Source of the DNA: Mesostigma viride
Lineage: Eukaryota > Streptophyta > Mesostigmatophyceae > Mesostigmatales > Mesostigmataceae
DNA length: 42,500 nt
Reading direction: 5' to 3'
Assembly: GCA_009746045.1 (NCBI GenBank)
Contig: RPFO01000022.1
Span: 1,689,160 to 1,731,659 of the forward strand
Below are positions 1 through 15,000 of the stretch, in pieces. The notes under the pieces are model-generated. The model was not told where the DNA came from and did not search any database. It was given only the letters and a program-made list of their open reading frames with translations. Every line of letters starts with the position of its first letter. Within the stretch, counting starts at the first letter, position 1. The position numbers and the translations under genes were made by a program.

Positions 1-3000
1 TACGTACATGGTTGGCATTTATGTAATTAATGATGAGGATTCAGGCTCCCATGGTGTCATCATGGCCTGTCTACGTACATGGATGGCATTATGTAATTAA
101 TGATGAGGATTCAGGCTCCCATGGTGTCATCATGGCTTGTCTACGTACATGGTTGGCATTTATGTAATTAATGAGGAGGATTCAGGCTCCCATGGTGTCA
201 TCATGGCTTGGCTACGTACATGGATGGCATGTAATTAATGATGAGGATTCAGGCTCCCATGGTGTCATCATGGCTGTCTACGTACATGGATGGCATTATG
301 TAATTAATGATGAGGATTCAGGCTCCCATGGTGTCATCATGGCTGGCCTACGTACATGGATGGCAAGTATGTAATTAATGATGAGGATTCAGGCTCCCAT
401 GGTGTCATCATGGCTGGCCTACGTATGTCATGGATGTCAAAGAAAATGATGAGGATTCAGGCTCCCATGGTGTCATCATTGGCCTGTACGTACATGGATT
501 GGCATTATGTAATTAATGATGAGGATTCAGGCTCCATTGGTGTCATCATTGGCCCGTGTATGTACATGGTTGGCATTTATGTAAATTAATGATGAGGATT
601 CAGGCTCCCATGGTGTCATCATGGCTGGCCTACGTATGTACATGGATGTAAAAAATGATGAGGATTCAGGCTCCCATGGTGTCATCATGGCCCGTCTACG
701 TACATGGATGTCAAGGAATAGTAAATGATGAGGATTCAGGCTCCCATGGTGTCATCATGGCCTGTCTACGTACATGGATGGCATGTATGTAATTAATGAT
801 GAGGATTCAGGCTCCCATGGTGTCATCATGGCTGGCCTACGTACATGGATGTCAAGTAAAATGATGAGGATTCAGGCTCCCATGGTGTCATCATGGCCTG
901 TCTACGTACATGGATGGCAAGGAATAGTAATGATGAGGATTCAGGCTCCCATGGTGTCATCATGGCTGTCTACGTACATGGATGGCATGTATGTAAATGA
1001 TGAGGATTCAGGCTCCCATGGTGTCATCATGGCTGGCCTACGTACATGGATGTTCAGAAAAAATGATGAGGATTCAGGCTCCCATGGTGTCATCATGGCT
1101 GTCCTACGTACATGGATGGCAATGTAAAATGATGAGGATTCAGGCTCCCATGGTGTCATCATGGCTGGCCTACGTACATGTGCATGTATGAAATTAATGA
1201 TGAGGATTCAGGCTCCCATGGTGTCATCATGGCTGGCCTACGTACATGGTTGGCATTATGTAATTAATGATGAGGATTCAGGCTCCCATGGTGTCATCAT
1301 GGCCCGTGTATGTACATGGTTGGCATGTTATGTAATTAATGATGAGGATTCAGGCTCCATTGGTGTCATCATGGCCCGTCTACGTACATGGTGGCATTTA
1401 TGTATTAATGATGAGGATTCAGGCTCCCATGGTGTCATTGATGATCATTGGCATTTATGTATGTAATTAATGATGAGGATTCAGGCTCCATTGGTGTCAT
1501 CATGGCTGCCTACGTATGTACATGGATGTCAAAGAAAAAAATGATGAGGATTCAGGCTCCATGGTGTCATCATGGCCCGTCTACGTACATGGATGTCAAA
1601 GAAAAATGATGAGGATTCAGGCTCCCATGGTGTCATCATGGCCCGTCTACGTACATGGATGGCATGTAGTAATTAATGATGAGGATTCAGGCTCCCATGG
1701 TGTCATCATGGCTGGCCTACGTACATGGATGTCATGAAAAATGATGAGGATTCAGGCTCCCATGGTGTCATCATGGCTGGCCTACGTACATGGATGTCAA
1801 AGAAAAAAAATGATGAGGATTCAGGCTCCCATGGTGTCATCATGGCCCGTCTACGTGTTGTTGGCATGTAATGAATTAATGAGGAGGATTCAGGCTCCCA
1901 TGGTGTCATCATGGCCGTCTACGTACATGGATGGCATTTATGTAATTAATGATGAGGATTCAGGCTCCCATGGGTCATCATGGCTGTCTACGTACATGGT
2001 TGGCATTTATGTAATTAATGAGGAGGATTCAGGCTCCCATGGTGTCTCATGGCTGGCCTACGTACATGGATGTCAAGGAATAGTAAATGATGAGGATTCA
2101 GGCTCCCGTGGTGTCATCATGGCCCGTCTACGTACATGGATGGCATTTGTAATTAATGATGAGGATTCAGGCTCCCATGGGGTCATCATGGCTTGTCTAC
2201 GTACATGGTTGGCATTTATGTAATTAATGAGGAGGATTCAGGCTCCCATGGTGTCTCCATGGCTGGCCTACGTACATGGATGTCAAGGATAGTAAATGAT
2301 GAGGATTCAGGCTCCCATGGTGTCATCATGGCCTGTCTACGTACATGGATGGCATTATGTAATTAATGATGAGGATTCAGGCTCCATGGTGTCATCATGG
2401 CTTGTCTACGTACATGGTTGGCATTTATGTAATTAATGATGAGGATTCAGGCTCCCATGGTGTCATCATGGCTGTCTACGTACATGGTTGGCATTATGTA
2501 AAAATGATGAGGATTCAGGCTCCCATGGTGTCATCATGGCTGCCTACGTACATGGATGTCAAGGAATAGTAAATGAGGAGGATTCAGGCTCCCATGGTGT
2601 CATCATGGCCCGTGTACGTACATGGATGGCATGTATGTAATTAATGAGGAGGATTCAGGCTCCCATGGTGTCATCATGGCTGGCCTACGTACATGGATGT
2701 CAAAGAAAAAGAAATGATGAGGATTCAGGCTCCCATGGTGTCATCATGGCTGGCCTACGTACATGGATGTCTCATAAAATAAATGATGAGGATTCAGGCT
2801 CCCATGGTGTCATCATGGCTTGTCTACCTACATTGTTGGCATGTATGTAATTAATGATGAGGATTCAGGCTCCCATGGTGTCTCCATGGCTGGCCTACGT
2901 ACATGGATGTCAAGGAATAGTAAATGATGAGGATTCAGGCTCCCATGGTGTCATCATGGCTGTCTACGTACATGGATGGCATGTATGTATTAATGATGAG

Positions 3001-6000
3001 GATTCAGGCTCCCATGGTGTCATCATGGCTTGTCTACGTACATGGTTGGCATTTATGTAATTAATGAGGAGGATTCAGGCTCCCATGGTGTCATCATGGC
3101 TTGTCTACGTACATGGTTGGCATTTATGTAATTAATGATGAGGATTCAGGCTCCCATGGTGTCTCCATGGCTGGCCTACGTACATGGATGTCAAGGAATA
3201 GTAAAATGATAAGGATTCAGGCTCCCATGGTGTCATCATGGCCCGTCTACGTACATGGATGGCATTTATGTAATTAATGATGAGGATTCAGGCTCCCATG
3301 GGTCATCATGGCTTGTCTACGTACATGGTTGGCATTTATGTAATTAATGAGGAGGATTCAGGCTCCCATGGTGTCTCCATGGCTGGCCTACGTACATGGA
3401 TGTCAAGGAATAGTAAATGATGAGGATTCAGGCTCCCATGGTGTCATCATGGCCTGTCTACGTACATGGATGGCATGTATGTAATTAATGATGAGGATTC
3501 AGGCTCCCATGGTGTCATCATGGCTTGTCTACGTACATGGTTGGCATTTATGTAATTAATGAGGAGGATTCAGGCTCCCATGGTGTCATCATGGCTTGTC
3601 TACGTACATGGATTGGCATTTATGTAATTAATGATGAGGATTCAGGCTCCCATGGTGTCATCATGGCTGGTCTACGTACATGGATGTCAAGGAATAGTAA
3701 ATGATGAGGATTCAGGCTCCCATGGTGTCATCATGGCCCGTCTACGTACATGGATGGCATTTAATAGTAAATGATGAGGATTCAGGCTCCCATGGGGTCA
3801 TCATGGCCTGTCTACGTACATGGATGTCAAGTAGAAATGATGAGGATTCAGGCTCCCATGGTGTCATCATGGCTGGCCTACGTACATGGATGGCTTATAA
3901 AATTAATGATGAGGATTCAGGCTCCCATGGTGTCATCATGGCTTGTCTACGTACATGTTGGCATGTATGTAATTAATGATGAGGATTCAGGCTCCCATGG
4001 TGTCTCATGGCTGGCCTACGTACATGATGGCATTTATGTAATTAATGATGAGGATTCAGGCTCCCATGGTGTCATCATGGCCCGTCTACGTACATGGATG
4101 GCATTTATGTAATTAATGATGAGGATTCAGGCTCCCATGGTGTCATCATGGCTGTCTACGTACATGGTTGGCATTTATGTAATTAATGAGGAGGATTCAG
4201 GCTCCCATGGTGTCATCATGGCCCGTCTACGTACATGGATGGCATTTATGTAATTAATGATGAGGATTCAGGCTCCCATGGGGTCATCATGGCTTGTCTA
4301 CGTACATGGTTGGCATTTATGTAATTAATGAGGAGGATTCAGGCTCCCATGGTGTCATCATGGCTGGCCTACGTACATGGATGTCAAGGAATAGTAAATG
4401 ATGAGGATTCAGGCTCCCATGGTGTCATCATGGCCCGTCTACGTACATGGATGGCATTTATGTAATTAATGATGAGGATTCAGGCTCCCATGGGGTCATC
4501 ATGGCTTGTCTACGTACATGGTTGGCATTTATGTAATTAATGAGGAGGATTCAGGCTCCCATGGTGTCTCATGGCTGGCCTACGTACATGGATGTCAAGG
4601 AATAGTAAATGATGAGGATTCAGGCTCCCATGGTGTCATCATGGCCTGTCTACGTACATGGATGGCATGTATGTAATTAATGATGAGGATTCAGGCTCCC
4701 ATGGTGTCATCATGGCTTGTCTACGTACATGGATGGCATGTATGTAATTAATGATGAGGATTCAGGCTCCATTGGTGTCATCATGGCTGGCCTACGTATG
4801 TACATGGATGTCAAAGAAAAAAAAATGATGAGGATTCAGGCTCCCATGGTGTCATCATTGCCCGTGTATGTACATGGTTGCATTTATGTAATTAATGATG
4901 AGGATTCAGGCTCCATTGGTGTCATCATTGCCCGTGTATGTACATGGTTGGCATTTATGTATGTAATTAATGATGAGGATTCAGGCTCCATTGGTGTCAT
5001 CATGGCTGGCCTACGTATGTACATGGATGTCAAAGAAAAAAAAATGATGAGGATTCAGGCTCCCATGGTGTCATCATGGCCCGTCTACGTACATGGATGT
5101 CAAGGAATAGTAAATGATGAGGATTCAGGCTCCCATGGTGTCAGATGTCATGGCCTGTCTACGTACATGGATGGCATGTATGTAATTAATGATGAGAATT
5201 CAGGCTCCATTGGTGTCATCATGGCTGGCCTACGTATGTACATGGATGTCAAAGAAAAAAAATGATGAGGATTCAGGCTCCCATGGTGTCATCATGGCCC
5301 GTCTACGTACATGGATGTCAAGGAATAGTAAATGATGAGGATTCAGGCTCCCATGGTGTCATCATGGCCTGTCTACGTACATGGATGGCATGTATGTATT
5401 TAATGATGAGGATTCAGGCTCCCATGGTGTCATCATGGCTGGCCTACGTACATGGATGTCTCAGAAAAAAAATGATGAGGATTCAGGCTCCCATGGTGTC
5501 ATCATGGCTGGCCTACGTACATGGATGTCAAAAAAAAAATGATGAGGATTCAGGCTCCCGTGGTGTCATTATGGCCCGTCTACGTGTTGTTGGCATGTAT
5601 GAAATTAATGATGAGGATTCAGGCTCCCATAGTGTCATCATGGCTGGCCTACGTACATGGTTGGCATTTATGTAATTAATGATGAGGATTCAGGCTCCCA
5701 TGGTGTCATCATTGCCCGTGTATGTACATGGTTGGCATTTATGTAATTAATGATGAGGATTCAGGCTCCATTGGTGTCATCATGGCCCGTCTACGTACAT
5801 GGACCGTGGCATTTATGTATTTAATGATGAGGATTCAGGCTCCCATGGGGTCATTGATGATCATGGCATTTATGTATGTAATTAATGATGAGGATTCAGG
5901 CTCCATTGGTGTCATCATGGCTGGCCTACGTATGTACATGGATGTCAAAGAAAAAAAAATGATGAGGATTCAGGCTCCCATGGTGTCATCATGGCCCGTC

Positions 6001-7788
6001 TACGTACATGGATGTCAAGGAATAGTAAATGATGAGGATTCAGGCTCCCATGGTGTCAGATGTCATGGCCTGTCTACGTACATGGATGGCATGTATGTAT
6101 TTAATGATGAGGATTCAGGCTCCCATGGTGTCATCATGGCTGGCCTACGTACATGGATGTCTCAGAAAAAAATGATGAGGATTCAGGCTCCCATGGTGTC
6201 ATCATGGCTGGCCTACGTACATGGATGTCAAAGAAAAAAAAATGATCAGGATTCAGGCTCCCGTGGTGTCATTATGGCCCGTCTACGTGTTGTTGGCATG
6301 TATGAAATTAATGAGGAGGATTCAGGCTCCCATGGTGTCATCATGGCCCGTCTACTTACATGGATGGCATTTATGTAATTAATGATGAGGATTCAGGCTC
6401 CCATGGGTCATCATGGCTTGTCTACGTACATGGTTGGCATTTATGTAATTAATGAGGAGGATTCAGGCTCCCATGGTGTCTCCATGGCTGGCCTACGTAC
6501 ATGGATGTCAAGGAATAGTAAATGATGAGGATTCAGGCTCCCGTGGTGTCATCATGGCCCGTCTACGTACATGGATGGCATTTATGTAATTAATGATGAG
6601 GATTCAGGCTCCCATGGGGTCATCATGGCTTGTCTACGTACATGGTTGGCATTTATGTAATTAATGAGGAGGATTCAGGCTCCCATGGTGTCTCATGGCT
6701 GGCCCACGTACATGGATGTCAAGGAATAGTAAATGATGAGGATTCAGGCTCCCATGGTGTCATCATGGCCTGTCTACGTACATGGATGGCATGTATGTAA
6801 TTAATGATGAGGATTCAGGCTCCCATGGTGTCATCATGGCTTGTCTACGTACATGGTTGGCATTTATGTAATTAATGAGGAGGATTCAGGCTCCCATGGT
6901 GTCATCATGGCTGTCTACGTACATGGTTGGCATTTATGTAATTAATGATGAGGATTCAGGCTCCCATGGTGTCTCCATGGCTGGCCTACGTACATGGATG
7001 TCAAGGAATAGTAAATGAGGAGGATTCAGGCTCCCATGGTGTCATCATGGCCCGTGTACGTACATGGATGGCATGTATGTAATTAATGAGGAGGATTCAG
7101 GCTCCCATGGTGTCATCATGGCTGGCCTACGTACATGGATGTCAAAGAAAAAGAAATGATGAGGATTCAGGCTCCCATGGTGTCATCATGGCTGGCCTAC
7201 GTACATGGATGTCTCATAAAATAAATGATGAGGATTCAGGCTCCCATGGTGTCATCATGGCTTGTCTACCTACATTGTTGGCATGTATGTAATTAATGAT
7301 GAGGATTCAGGCTCCCATGGTGTCTCCATGGCTGGCCTACGTACATGAATGGCATTTATGTAATTAATGATGAGGATTCAGGCTCCCATGGTGTCATCAT
7401 GGCCCGTCTACGTACATGGATGGCATTTATGTAATTAATGATGAGGATTCAGGCTCCCATGGTGTCATCATGGCTTGTCTACGTACATGGTTGGCATTTA
7501 TGTAATTAATGAGGAGGATTCAGGCTCCCATGGTGTCATCATGGCCCGTCTACTTACATGGATGGCATTTATGTAATTAATGATGAGGATTCAGGCTCCC
7601 ATGGGGTCATCATGGCTTGTCTACGTACATGGTTGGCATTTATGTAATTAATGAGGAGGATTCAGGCTCCCATGGTGTCTCCATGGCTGGCCTACGTACA
7701 TGGATGTCAAGGAATAGTAAATGATGAGGATTCAGGCTCCCATGGTGTCATCATGGCTTGTCTACCTACATGGTTGGCATTTATGTAA

Positions 7789-7826
7789 CCTGAATCCTCT
7801 CATTAAGAAAATGAAGAGGATTCAGG
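7789..7826. repeat. inverted junction inside the satellite
   Basis: The monomer is interrupted by an inverted fragment of itself. CCTGAATCCTCTCATT is followed by a 4-base spacer and AATGAAGAGGATTCAGG. The arms are complementary apart from one extra A, so the site can form a hairpin. It is the only place, with its copy at 12034, where I saw the satellite core reversed. Confidence 0.85.
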
Positions 7827-10800
7827 CTCCATTGGTGTCATCATGGCTGGCCTACGTACATGGATGTCAAGGAATAGTAAATGATGAGGATTCAGGCTCC
7901 CATGGTGTCATCATGGCCCGTCTACGTACATGGATGTCAAGGAATAGTAAATGATGAGGATTCAGGCTCCCATGGGGTCATCATGGCTTGTCTACGTACA
8001 TGGTTGGCATTTATGTAATTAACGAGGAGGATTCAGGCTCCATGGTGTCATCATGGCTGGCCTACGTACATGGATGTCAAGGAATAGTAAATGATGAGGA
8101 TTCAGGCTCCCATGGTGTCATCATGGCTTGTCTACGTACATGGTTGGCATTTATGTAATTAATGAGGAGGATTCAGGCTCCCATGGTGTCTCCATGGCTG
8201 GCCTACGTACATGGATGTCAAGGAATAGTAAATGATGAGGATTCAGGCTCCCATGGTGTCATCATGGCCTGTCTACGTACATGGATGGCATGTATGTAAT
8301 TAATGATGAGGATTCAGGCTCCCATGGTGTCATCATGGCTTGTCTACGTACATGGTTGGCATTTATGTAATTAATGAGGAGGATTCAGGCTCCCATGGTG
8401 TCATCATGGCTTGTCTACGTACATGGTTGGCATTTATGTAATTAATGATGAGGATTCAGGCTCCCATGGTGTCTCCATGGCTGGCCTACGTACATGGATG
8501 TCAAGGAATAGTAAATGATAAGGATTCAGGCTCCCATGGTGTCATCATGGCCCGTCTACGTACATGGATGGCATTTATGTAATTAATGATGAGGATTCAG
8601 GCTCCCATGGGGTCATCATGGCTTGTCTACGTACATGGTTGGCATTTATGTAATTAATGAGGAGGATTCAGGCTCCCATGGTGTCTCCATGGCTGGCCTA
8701 CGTACATGGATGTCAAGGAATAGTAAATGATGAGGATTCAGGCTCCCATGGTGTCATCATGGCCTGTCTACGTACATGGATGGCATGTATGTAATTAATG
8801 ATGAGGATTCAGGCTCCCATGGTGTCATCATGGCTTGTCTACGTACATGGTTGGCATTTATGTAATTAATGAGGAGGATTCAGGCTCCCATGGTGTCATC
8901 ATGGCTTGTCTACGTACATGGTTGGCATTTATGTAATTAATGATGAGGATTCAGGCTCCCATGGTGTCTCCATGGCTGGCCTACGTACATGGATGTCAAG
9001 GAATAGTAAATGATGAGGATTCAGGCTCCCATGGTGTCATCATGGCCCGTGTACGTACATGGATGGCATGTATGTAATTAATGAGGAGGATTCAGGCTCC
9101 CATGGTGTCATCATGGCTGGCCTACGTACATGGATGTCAAAGAAAAAGAAATGATGAGGATTCAGGCTCCCATGGTGTCATCATGGCTGGCCTACGTACA
9201 TGGATGTCTCATAAAATAAATGATGAGGATTCAGGCTCCCATGGTGTCATCATGGCTTGTCTACCTACATTGTTGGCATGTATGTAATTAATGATGAGGA
9301 TTCAGGCTCCCATGGTGTCTCCATGGCTGGCCTACGTACATGAATGGCATTTATGTAATTAATGATGAGGATTCAGGCTCCCATGGTGTCATCATGGCCC
9401 GTCTACGTACATGGATGGCATTTATGTAATTAATGATGAGGATTCAGGCTCCCATGGTGTCATCATGGCTTGTCTACGTACATGGTTGGCATTTATGTAA
9501 TTAATGAGGAGGATTCAGGCTCCCATGGTGTCATCATGGCCCGTCTACTTACATGGATGGCATTTATGTAATTAATGATGAGGATTCAGGCTCCCATGGG
9601 GTCATCATGGCTTGTCTACGTACATGGTTGGCATTTATGTAATTAATGAGGAGGATTCAGGCTCCCATGGTGTCTCCATGGCTGGCCTACGTACATGGAT
9701 GTCAAGGAATAGTAAATGATGAGGATTCAGGCTCCCATGGTGTCATCATGGCTTGTCTACGTACATGGATGGCATTTATGTAATTAATGATGAGGATTCA
9801 GGCTCCCATGGGTCATCATGGCTTGTCTACGTACATGGTTCAAGGAATAGTAATGATGAGGATTCAGGCTCCCATGGTGTCTCCATGGCTGGCCTACGTA
9901 CATGGTTGGCAATGTAATTAATGATGAGGATTCAGGCTCCCATGGTGTCATCATGGCCTGTCTACGTACATGGATGGCATGTATGTAATTAATGATGAGG
10001 ATTCAGGCTCCCATGGGGTCATCATGGCTTGTCTACGTACATGGATGGCATGTATGTAATTAATGATGAGGATTCAGGCTCCATGGTGTCATCATGGCTG
10101 GCCTACGTACATGGATGTCAAGAAAAAATGATGAGGATTCAGGCTCCCATGGTGTCATCATGGCCCGTCTACGTACATGGTTGGCATTTATGTAATTAAT
10201 GATGAGGATTCAGGCTCCATGGTGTCATCATGGCTGTCTACGTACATGGTTGGCATTTATGTAATTAATGATGAGGATTCAGGCTCCATGGTGTCATCAT
10301 GGCCGTCTACGTACATGGATGGCATTTATGTAAAATGATGAGGATTCAGGCTCCCATGGTGTCATCATGGCCCGTCTACGTACATGGATTGGCATATGTA
10401 ATTAATGAGGAGGATTCAGGCTCCCATGGTGTCATCATGGCCTGTCTACGTACATGGATGGCATTATGTAATTAATGATGAGGATTCAGGCTCCATGGTG
10501 TCATCATGGCTGGCCTACGTACATGGATGTCAAGAAAAAATGATGAGGATTCAGGCTCCCATGGTGTCATCATGGCCCGTCTACGTACATGGATGTCATG
10601 TAATTGATGAGGATTCAGGCTCCCATGGTGTCATCATGGCTGTCTACGTACATGGATGGCATGTATGTAAATGATGAGGATTCAGGCTCCCATGGTGTCA
10701 TCATGGCTGGCCTACGTACATGGATGTCTCAAAAAAAATGATGAGGATTCAGGCTCCCATGGTGTCATCATGGCTGGCCTACGTACATGGCATGTATGTA

Positions 10801-12033
10801 ATTAATGATGAGGATTCAGGCTCCCATGGTGTCTCATGGCTGGCCTACGTACATGTTGGCATTTATGTAATTAATGATGAGGATTCAGGCTCCCATGGTG
10901 TCATCATGGCCCTACGTACATGGTTGGCATTTATGTAATTAATGATGAGGATTCAGGCTCCCATGGTGTCATCATGGCTTGTACGTACATGGTTGGCATT
11001 TATGTAATTAATGATGAGGATTCAGGCTCCATGGTGTCATCATGGCCCGTCTACGTACATGGATGGCATTTATGTATTAATGATGAGGATTCAGGCTCCC
11101 ATGGGGTCATCATGGCTTGTCTACGTACATGGTTGGCATTTATGTAATTAATGATGAGGATTCAGGCTCCATGGTGTCATCATGGCTGGCCTACGTACAT
11201 GGATGTCAAGAAAAAATGATGAGGATTCAGGCTCCCATGGTGTCATCATGGCTGTCTACGTACATGGTTGGCATAGTAATGAGGAGGATTCAGGCTCCCA
11301 TGGTGTCATCATGGCTGCCTACGTACATGGATGTCATGTAATTAATGATGAGGATTCAGGCTCCCATGGTGTCATCATGGCTGGCCTACGTACATGGATG
11401 TCAATGAAAATGATGAGGATTCAGGCTCCCATGGTGTCATCATGGCCCGTCTACGTACATGGATGTCATAATTAATGATGAGGATTCAGGCTCCCATGGT
11501 GTCATCATGGCTTGTCTACGTACATGTTGGCATTATGTAATTAATGATGAGGATTCAGGCTCCCATGGTGTCTCCATGGCTGGCCTACGTACATGGATGG
11601 CAATGTAATTAATGATGAGGATTCAGGCTCCCATGGTGTCATCATGGCCCGTCTACGTACATGGATGGCATTTATGTAATTAATGATGAGGATTCAGGCT
11701 CCCATGGTGTCATCATGGCTTGTCTACGTACATGGTTGGCATTTATGTAATTAATGAGGAGGATTCAGGCTCCCATGGTGTCATCATGGCCCGTCTACTT
11801 ACATGGATGGCATTTATGTAATTAATGATGAGGATTCAGGCTCCCATGGGGTCATCATGGCTTGTCTACGTACATGGTTGGCATTTATGTAATTAATGAG
11901 GAGGATTCAGGCTCCCATGGTGTCTCCATGGCTGGCCTACGTACATGGATGTCAAGGAATAGTAAATGATGAGGATTCAGGCTCCCATGGTGTCATCATG
12001 GCTTGTCTACCTACATGGTTGGCATTTATGTAA

Positions 12034-12071
12034 CCTGAATCCTCTCATTAAGAAAATGAAGAGGATTCAGG
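12034..12071. repeat. second copy of the satellite inverted junction
   Basis: This is the same inverted junction as at 7789-7826, exactly 4245 bp further on. It was copied as part of the higher-order block duplication and did not arise independently. Confidence 0.85.
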
Positions 12072-15000
12072 CTCCATTGGTGTCATCATGGCTGGCCTAC
12101 GTACATGGATGTCAAGGAATAGTAAATGATGAGGATTCAGGCTCCCATGGTGTCATCATGGCCCGTCTACGTACATGGATGTCAAGGAATAGTAAATGAT
12201 GAGGATTCAGGCTCCCATGGGGTCATCATGGCTTGTCTACGTACATGGTTGGCATTTATGTAATTAACGAGGAGGATTCAGGCTCCATTGGTGTCATCAT
12301 GGCTGGCCTACGTACATGGATGTCAAGGAATAGTAAATGATGAGGATTCAGGCTCCCATGGTGTCATCATGGCTTGTCTACGTACATGGTTGGCATTTAT
12401 GTAATTAATGAGGAGGATTCAGGCTCCCATGGTGTCTCCATGGCTGGCCTACGTACATGGATGTCAAGGAATAGTAAATGATGAGGATTCAGGCTCCCAT
12501 GGTGTCATCATGGCCTGTCTACGTACATGGATGGCATGTATGTAATTAATGATGAGGATTCAGGCTCCCATGGTGTCATCATGGCTTGTCTACGTACATG
12601 GTTGGCATTTATGTAATTAATGAGGAGGATTCAGGCTCCCATGGTGTCATCATGGCTTGTCTACGTACATGGTTGGCATTTATGTAATTAATGATGAGGA
12701 TTCAGGCTCCCATGGTGTCTCCATGGCTGGCCTACGTACATGGATGTCAAGGAATAGTAAATGATAAGGATTCAGGCTCCCATGGTGTCATCATGGCCCG
12801 TCTACGTACATGGATGGCATTTATGTAATTAATGATGAGGATTCAGGCTCCCATGGGGTCATCATGGCTTGTCTACGTACATGGTTGGCATTTATGTAAT
12901 TAATGAGGAGGATTCAGGCTCCCATGGTGTCTCCATGGCTGGCCTACGTACATGGATGTCAAGGAATAGTAAATGATGAGGATTCAGGCTCCCATGGTGT
13001 CATCATGGCCTGTCTACGTACATGGATGGCATGTATGTAATTAATGATGAGGATTCAGGCTCCCATGGTGTCATCATGGCTTGTCTACGTACATGGTTGG
13101 CATTTATGTAATTAATGAGGAGGATTCAGGCTCCCATGGTGTCATCATGGCTTGTCTACGTACATGGTTGGCATTTATGTAATTAATGATGAGGATTCAG
13201 GCTCCCATGGTGTCTCCATGGCTGGCCTACGTACATGGATGTCAAGGAATAGTAAATGATGAGGATTCAGGCTCCCATGGTGTCATCATGGCCCGTCTAC
13301 GTACATGGATGGCATGTATGTAATTAATGAGGAGGATTCAGGCTCCCATGGTGTCATCATGGCTGGCCTACGTACATGGATGTCAAAGAAAAAGAAATGA
13401 TGAGGATTCAGGCTCCCATGGTGTCATCATGGCTGGCCTACGTACATGGATGTCTCATAAAATAAATGATGAGGATTCAGGCTCCCATGGTGTCATCATG
13501 GCTTGTCTACCTACATTGTTGGCATGTATGTAATTAATGATGAGGATTCAGGCTCCCATGGTGTCTCCATGGCTGGCCTACGTACATGAATGGCATTTAT
13601 GTAATTAATGATGAGGATTCAGGCTCCCATGGTGTCATCATGGCCCGTCTACGTACATGGATGGCATTTATGTAATTAATGATGAGGATTCAGGCTCCCA
13701 TGGTGTCATCATGGCTTGTCTACGTACATGGTTGGCATTTATGTAATTAATGAGGAGGATTCAGGCTCCCATGGTGTCATCATGGCCCGTCTACTTACAT
13801 GGATGGCATTTATGTAATTAATGATGAGGATTCAGGCTCCCATGGGGTCATCATGGCTTGTCTACGTACATGGTTGGCATTTATGTAATTAATGAGGAGG
13901 ATTCAGGCTCCCATGGTGTCTCCATGGCTGGCCTACGTACATGGATGTCAAGGAATAGTAAATGATGAGGATTCAGGCTCCCATGGTGTCATCATGGCCC
14001 GTCTACGTACATGGATGGCATTTATGTAATTAATGATGAGGATTCAGGCTCCCATGGGGTCATCATGGCTTGTCTACGTACATGGTTGGCATTTATGTAA
14101 TTAATGAGGAGGATTCAGGCTCCCATGGTGTCTCCATGGCTGGCCTACGTACATGGATGTCAAGGAATAGTAAATGATGAGGATTCAGGCTCCCATGGTG
14201 TCATCATGGCCTGTCTACGTACATGGATGGCATGTATGTAATTAATGATGAGGATTCAGGCTCCCATGGTGTCATCATGGCTTGTCTACGTACATGGATG
14301 GCATGTATGTAATTAATGATGAGGATTCAGGCTCCATTGGTGTCATCATGGCTGGCCTACGTATGTACATGGATGTCAAAGAAAAAAAAAATGATGAGGA
14401 TTCAGGCTCCCATGGTGTCATCATTGCCCGTGTATGTACATGGTTGCCATTTATGTAATTAATGATGAGGATTCAGGCTCCATTGGTGTCATCATTGCCC
14501 GTGTATGTACATGGTTGGCATTTATGTATGTAATTAATGATGAGGATTCAGGCTCCATTGGTGTCATCATGGCTGGCCTACGTATGTACATGGATGTCAA
14601 AGAAAAAAAAATGATGAGGATTCAGGCTCCCATGGTGTCATCATGGCCCGTCTACGTACATGGATGTCAAGGAATAGTAAATGATGAGGATTCAGGCTCC
14701 CATGGTGTCAGATGTCATGGCCTGTCTACGTACATGGATGGCATGTATGTAATTAATGATGAGAATTCAGGCTCCATTGGTGTCATCATGGCTGGCCTAC
14801 GTATGTACATGGATGTCAAAGAAAAAAAAATGATGAGGATTCAGGCTCCCATGGTGTCATCATGGCCCGTCTACGTACATGGATGTCAAGGAATAGTAAA
14901 TGATGAGGATTCAGGCTCCCATGGTGTCATCATGGCCTGTCTACGTACATGGATGGCATGTATGTATTTAATGATGAGGATTCAGGCTCCCATGGTGTCA

